DNA from: Lonicera japonica
Lineage: Eukaryota > Streptophyta > Magnoliopsida > Dipsacales > Caprifoliaceae
Assembly: GCA_021464415.1 (NCBI GenBank)
Contig: CM038465.1
Coordinates: forward strand, 19,995,839 to 20,059,838
Length of the DNA stretch: 64,000 nt
Direction: 5' to 3'
Shown: positions 59,838-64,000 of the stretch, one piece after another
How the letters are laid out: every line of letters starts with the position of its first letter
Numbering within the stretch: the first letter of the stretch is position 1
Program-made: the position numbers and the translations under genes
Notes under the pieces: generated by a model
Seen by the model: the letters and a program-made list of their open reading frames with translations, nothing else
What the model was told of the DNA's origin: nothing
Database searches by the model: none

Positions 59838-61745
59838 TTATTTCGGAGGGTTGGTAGTAGAAGGTTGATACACCCGCCCCAAACGGGTCAAATGTTGTAC
59901 CCCCGCAGCTACGGGATAAATTATTTCACTAGATAGCTTAGAAGGAACAATAGGTATTGCCTCCTTGACCTCGCTTGCTTTGGCTACCTTGTTCCAATCG
60001 AATGTTATCATCACAATTTGTATCTCATGCTTTCTCGGATAAACATTCCTCTTCCTCAACCTCTCGCAATCAAATCCAAGTCCTTGACGTCTCGGATTAG
60101 CCTTAGGTTGTAGAATGTCGATCATTCCTTGGTTTTCTCTGTCAAGGCCTAAACTAGGTACTCATTTGTTGCATCCACCCCATGACCCTTGGATTGTATG
60201 TTGTGATTGCATTATGTTGGCGAGAAGGGGATTCGTTGATACACAATCCTAGAAGGGTTTCATCTTTATGCCTGGGTTCCTCAAAGCTAAATTCCATAGT
60301 ATTAACATGCAAAGGTTCCTTAGAACCTAGTTTTAATACTTCATTATTCTCTTCTTTTAGGATTGGGCAAATTAAGAAGACGGGATCTAATAAATTTAGG
60401 TCTTCTTCAATAGTAATGATGCAATGGTTTCGTAAAGGGCTACTAACCACATTTAGAGTTGGGGGATCTGGGATCTTCTTTGAGTCGGTCATATCTTGAA
60501 TAATACTTCGTAAGTCTACACAATTATCAGTGGTATGCCCCACGTTTTGATGATACTCACATCGTTCATTGAAGTTCCAATTGGATGAAATTGGCTGAGG
60601 AAGCGAATATGGGTTTAGCGGATATATCAACCCGACCTCTTTTAGTTGCTCATAAACTTTTCTAAGTGACCCCCGGCAGTTGTGAAAAATATCTCTCCCT
60701 CGGCTTTTCGCGATTGTATGTTCCTGGATTATTACTGTTATTATTTTAATACCCAGGTGTAGAGTAGTTCCCGAGATTCGTCAAAGAATTTTGTCTATAG
60801 GGGTTATTAGAAAACCCACTATTGTACAGCTCATAAGCAACTACTTGATTAATGGCTGATGTCGTGGTAGAGGATTTTTGCATTGGGAAGAATATTTTTT
60901 CATTTTTGCTTGCTTAGTTAGTTCCCCTTCAATTTCATTCCCTGACGTGGAGCAAAGCCTTGATTTGACTAAAGAATTGGTGTCCCATTTGTGTTCGGAT
61001 TTCAGGGTTTAAATTCTTGACGATCATGCCTAGTTGTTCTTTTTCATCGAGCCGTTATGCCATTTGGGCAGTCAATTCTCTCCACCTTGTTACGAATTGA
61101 AGTCACTTATATTTTATCCTTCTTTCTGCTTTACTTTCTTGTGATCTTCAGTTCTTTGTTTGTCTTATATTGAGCAACAAACTCTTTAAAGATGTCAGTC
61201 CAGGACCGAATTCGATGTTTTTCTAGACTCAAAAAACATCTTTGTTCTAGCCCTGCCAAAGTGAGATGGAATGAATTGGCTAGTTCAGCTTCCCCCACAT
61301 TGTAAATCTTCATCAATCGCATATAAGATTTGAGATGGAGTTTCGGAGGAGTCATTCCTGTGAATTTAGAAATTGAAAGCATTTTAAACCCCATTGAATA
61401 ATGCGCTTCAAGGCACAAGTTATAATTATAAAGTTACGTTAAATCTTTTCAACCCTTAACTACTTTTTAGCTAAGAAGCCTCAATTGTTCTTTGAGTTCG
61501 AGTATCGCTTTATCTTCTCTCGGGACCTTAAACGATGGGAACCCTTCTACTTGAATACTGACAGGAGGTCTAACAGGCTTGAAATATGGATCTTGGTATG
61601 GCTCATATGGTTGTTGTACTTGAGGTGGGTTCAGTTCTTGTAATACCTCGTTCATTCGTTTTACAGCAATTTCCTTAATTCGTTCGCCAATTTCATCTCG
61701 GATGGTGAAGTCTTGATTCAGGGAGAATTTTATTGTTCTAACAAT
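59838..61745 (-). pseudogene. Ty3/gypsy gag remnant, Tat/Ogre-like
   Basis: Read right to left: a Pro-rich N-terminal part (61655-61467, PPVSIQVEGFPSFKVPREDK), then the gag core (61418-61131, FKMLSISKFTGMTPPKLHLK, LANSFHLTLAGLEQRCFLSL, RIRSWTDIFKEFVAQYKTN). A decayed stretch is followed at 60630-60154 by a zinc-finger-like CEYHQNVGHTTDNCVDLRSI with IQDMTDSKKIPDPP, and by a further tail (60125-59838). The CEYH...H...C pattern and order are those of Tat/Ogre gag. Frames are broken and pol is absent. Confidence 0.7.
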
Positions 61746-61859
61746 TCTCTCTAGTTATAATGGTATGCTTACATTTGTATAAATGGTCCATTCGCAATTT
61801 GGATGGCCTGAATTAGCATTGGCTAGTGAATCGCTCGTTTTGATTTTACGCGATTCATC

Positions 61860-64000
61860 AATTTTAGTCAACTTCAAGACATCATAACTTCTTCATTCTT
61901 TGCCCAATTGAGTGTCTGTTTTGCACCTATGTCTAGACTTTGAACCAACCTTCAACTTTCGTGTTTTGATAAGAAGCCAATTCAGGCCCCTTGTTGGTCA
62001 AAACTGAGTGCGAAGTGAGCCCATCGTTGAAAGTTGTTTATTTGGTAACTTTGTAATATAGCGCTGTCTTCTATGCATTTTTGGGGATAATATATTAAGA
62101 ATTTGAAGATCTTCCTCTTAGGAACTTGTAGAGATTTGAATTAGCTTTCCGTGGACATAAAGATTACATCAATCAGAGTCCCGAGTGAAAAGTTATGGCC
62201 AATTGAAGTCCAGTGTTGTAGGGCAAACTTTACCCATGGACCGGTATGGGAAATTTGCATACTGGTCCAGTCTTTAAGAATTTGGGGGTTTGAGATATGC
62301 GGACCGGTACCCTAAAATAGGCATACCGGTCCGGCATTTGGACTGGTCCACCGACTTAAATTTAAAGCGGGATTTAACCCAATTTTGTCTCATTTTCGAG
62401 ACATGGCGATAGAACTCTCTGGAAAGAGATGGAGAGCACTATTTTAGAGGAATTTGAGGAGTGATTCACCCACACATCTCCACGACCAGAAATCTCCACT
62501 AAATCAACACTGAATAAACATCCTAAAACACAATTCATCATCTCCTTTATTCTCTCTCATATACATGGCTAGGGTTCAAAGGGAGTACTTGGGGGGTTTT
62601 GCGATTGGAGGACTTAGAGCTTGATTCAACCTTCCAAACTCGAATATTTATCTTCTTAGAGGTGGGAATTTAATTCTAAAACTTATTTTCCAACTTATCA
62701 CTACTAGATTATGATTTTACCACTTGATTGCTTAGAAACTTAACATGCAAAAAGGGGTTTTTGAATATTCGAAGGTAATTTGCTTTAACGATGAAATTTA
62801 TGGTTTGGATAGCCTTTATATACATTAAAAACACATGTTTTAACAAGAGATTACGATTGATTTATCAAATTACTCGAAGACCCACTTGAACCCATGTAAA
62901 TGTTGATGATTCTTACTACGAACGTAAATGTCTATTCTTAAGGATTCAAGTGTTGGTTTTTATGATATAAAACATTCGTTTATGAGTTATTAAACTAGAC
63001 GGAATGACTTATATGAGATTTTCCCCTTCGGTTGCATGATGATGATTGATATGGCACAATTGTTTCTCATATGAGCCAAATGATATGATAGTACGATAAT
63101 ACGACAATGCTAGTCCATGATAGGTCCCGGGTTTGGTCTCTAACGATTGGGGTTGAAAGTTAGGACACAGTCTCCTGGGTGCAAGACCCGAAACCGTGCA
63201 CGAAAACGAACAGGAGGCCTTGCTGTAGCGTGGGTGAAAGGCCAGGAAATGTAGACCTGGTTGTACGCTTGGATAGTGTGAGGATTATGACATATGGCTC
63301 GAGGTTCATGAGAGAAAATATGTACATTGTGCCATGAATTTCCTTTGGAGACGGGGTTGGTTTTTATACAAAGTTCGAAAAGTATTTTCCTATAAAGTTA
63401 CTAATGTTTTCAAATAAGAAAGGGTTCATTCTAAACTATTATATATATATATATATATATCTTTGAATGAATTATTCCACTTTATTACGTGAAAGGGATT
63501 TTCCATGACTTTACAAAAAGGGCTTTCTTAATACTTTTTCATACTAAACTTAACGTATGATTCCCACTGAGTCCTTTTGACTCACCCTATCTCTTTCCAA
63601 ATAGTGATTCTGCAAGTTATTCTGGGAAAAGGAAAAGCGAGGACGTAACGTAGTAGAATACCTCTGTACCTCAAACTAGTTACCTGTCCTTCACTGAAAG
63701 GACCTTTGTTCTTTGTACTTCATTACGGTACATGTGTCACGCTTGTACTAGAACATAAATGTATGTATTGTGGAGATTGTACATTTATATTTTGGACTTC
63801 GTTGGAGGCTAGTTGTCAAATTATAGTAACTGTTATTTGGTTGTGGATAGATTTCGTGTAACAGAAAATTTTTTTATTGTTTGGATTGTGGATTTCTAAG
63901 TTTTATACAAGGATTGTATCTACTTAACCCGTCGTCAGTGTACGACACCTGTGACAAACCGGGTTCTAGAGGAGAAATCCTTTTAACGGGATTTGGGGTG
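61860..64000 (+). repeat. Tekay/Del-like LTR T4, running to the window end
   Basis: Plus-orientation relative of T3. 62100-62200 matches 57340-57430 inverted (CTTTCCGTGGACATAAAGAT), and 63930-63985 matches the inverted end of T1 (AACCGGGTTCT). It contains repeated ACCGGT motifs (62238-62345) and a TA microsatellite (63440-63460). The start is approximate and the end may lie beyond the window. Confidence 0.6.

Overview
This is nuclear DNA from a flowering plant, most likely a eudicot. The evidence is one split host gene with a plastid transit peptide (2-isopropylmalate synthase), a tRNA-derived SINE, L1-like LINEs, a Stowaway-type MITE, hAT and Mutator-like elements, and several clades of Ty3/gypsy LTR retrotransposons. 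I cannot name the species. Only one or two host genes are visible; the rest is a deep transposon nest.

Left part (1-15.9 kb). A nearly complete hAT transposon (1-4196) carries a four-exon transposase that reads through as 787 aa. It sits against or inside an L1-like LINE (4196-10996). That LINE is split by an opposite-strand LINE (5124-8313), which itself holds a 686-bp hAT MITE with a perfect 8-bp target duplication and a 399-bp LINE 3' end with a 12-bp duplication. A second LINE 3' end with an RNase H domain follows (10997-11660). The whole stack lies in an intron of the IPMS gene (minus strand). Exons 1-4 of that gene are at 15642-12075 and the rest must lie left of the window. Exons 2 and 3 do not join in frame.

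Middle-left (15.9-22.6 kb). Here are a decayed Athila/Tat-like pol, a partial LTR, a hAT remnant, a 1.38-kb LTR palindrome flanked by TTCTT, and a small uncharacterised membrane-protein gene whose 3' end runs into the hAT terminus.

Nest (22.6-59 kb). A Mutator-like element seems to be the oldest layer. Retroelement D, with 763/762-bp LTRs and CTTGT target duplications, spans 22919-51898 and contains everything between. Inside D is a Tekay/Del-like element T with LTRs of about 3 kb (24.3-27.37 kb and 44.64-51.06 kb). Inside T are a CRM-like gag-pol element with an intact 1616-aa polyprotein (29576-34426), a decayed relative in the opposite direction (40562-35818), a non-autonomous element (42.6-44.6 kb) carrying a SINE, and a very young 3.86-kb non-autonomous element with apparently identical 550-bp LTRs (46486-50342).

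Right part (51.9-64 kb). Mutator-like coding pieces are split by a Tekay-like solo LTR (52365-57904) that holds its own unidentified insertion. A solo LTR of the young family, a decayed Tat/Ogre-like gag and the start of another large LTR follow.

The most unusual system is a set of CRM-related non-autonomous LTR elements. They lack reverse transcriptase and integrase, share a conserved protein module of unknown function, carry arrays of a GTGAACAGT-like motif behind the tRNA-Met primer site, and keep the CRM habit of running the ORF into the 3' LTR. Exact ages, completeness of the flanking elements and family names would need alignment.
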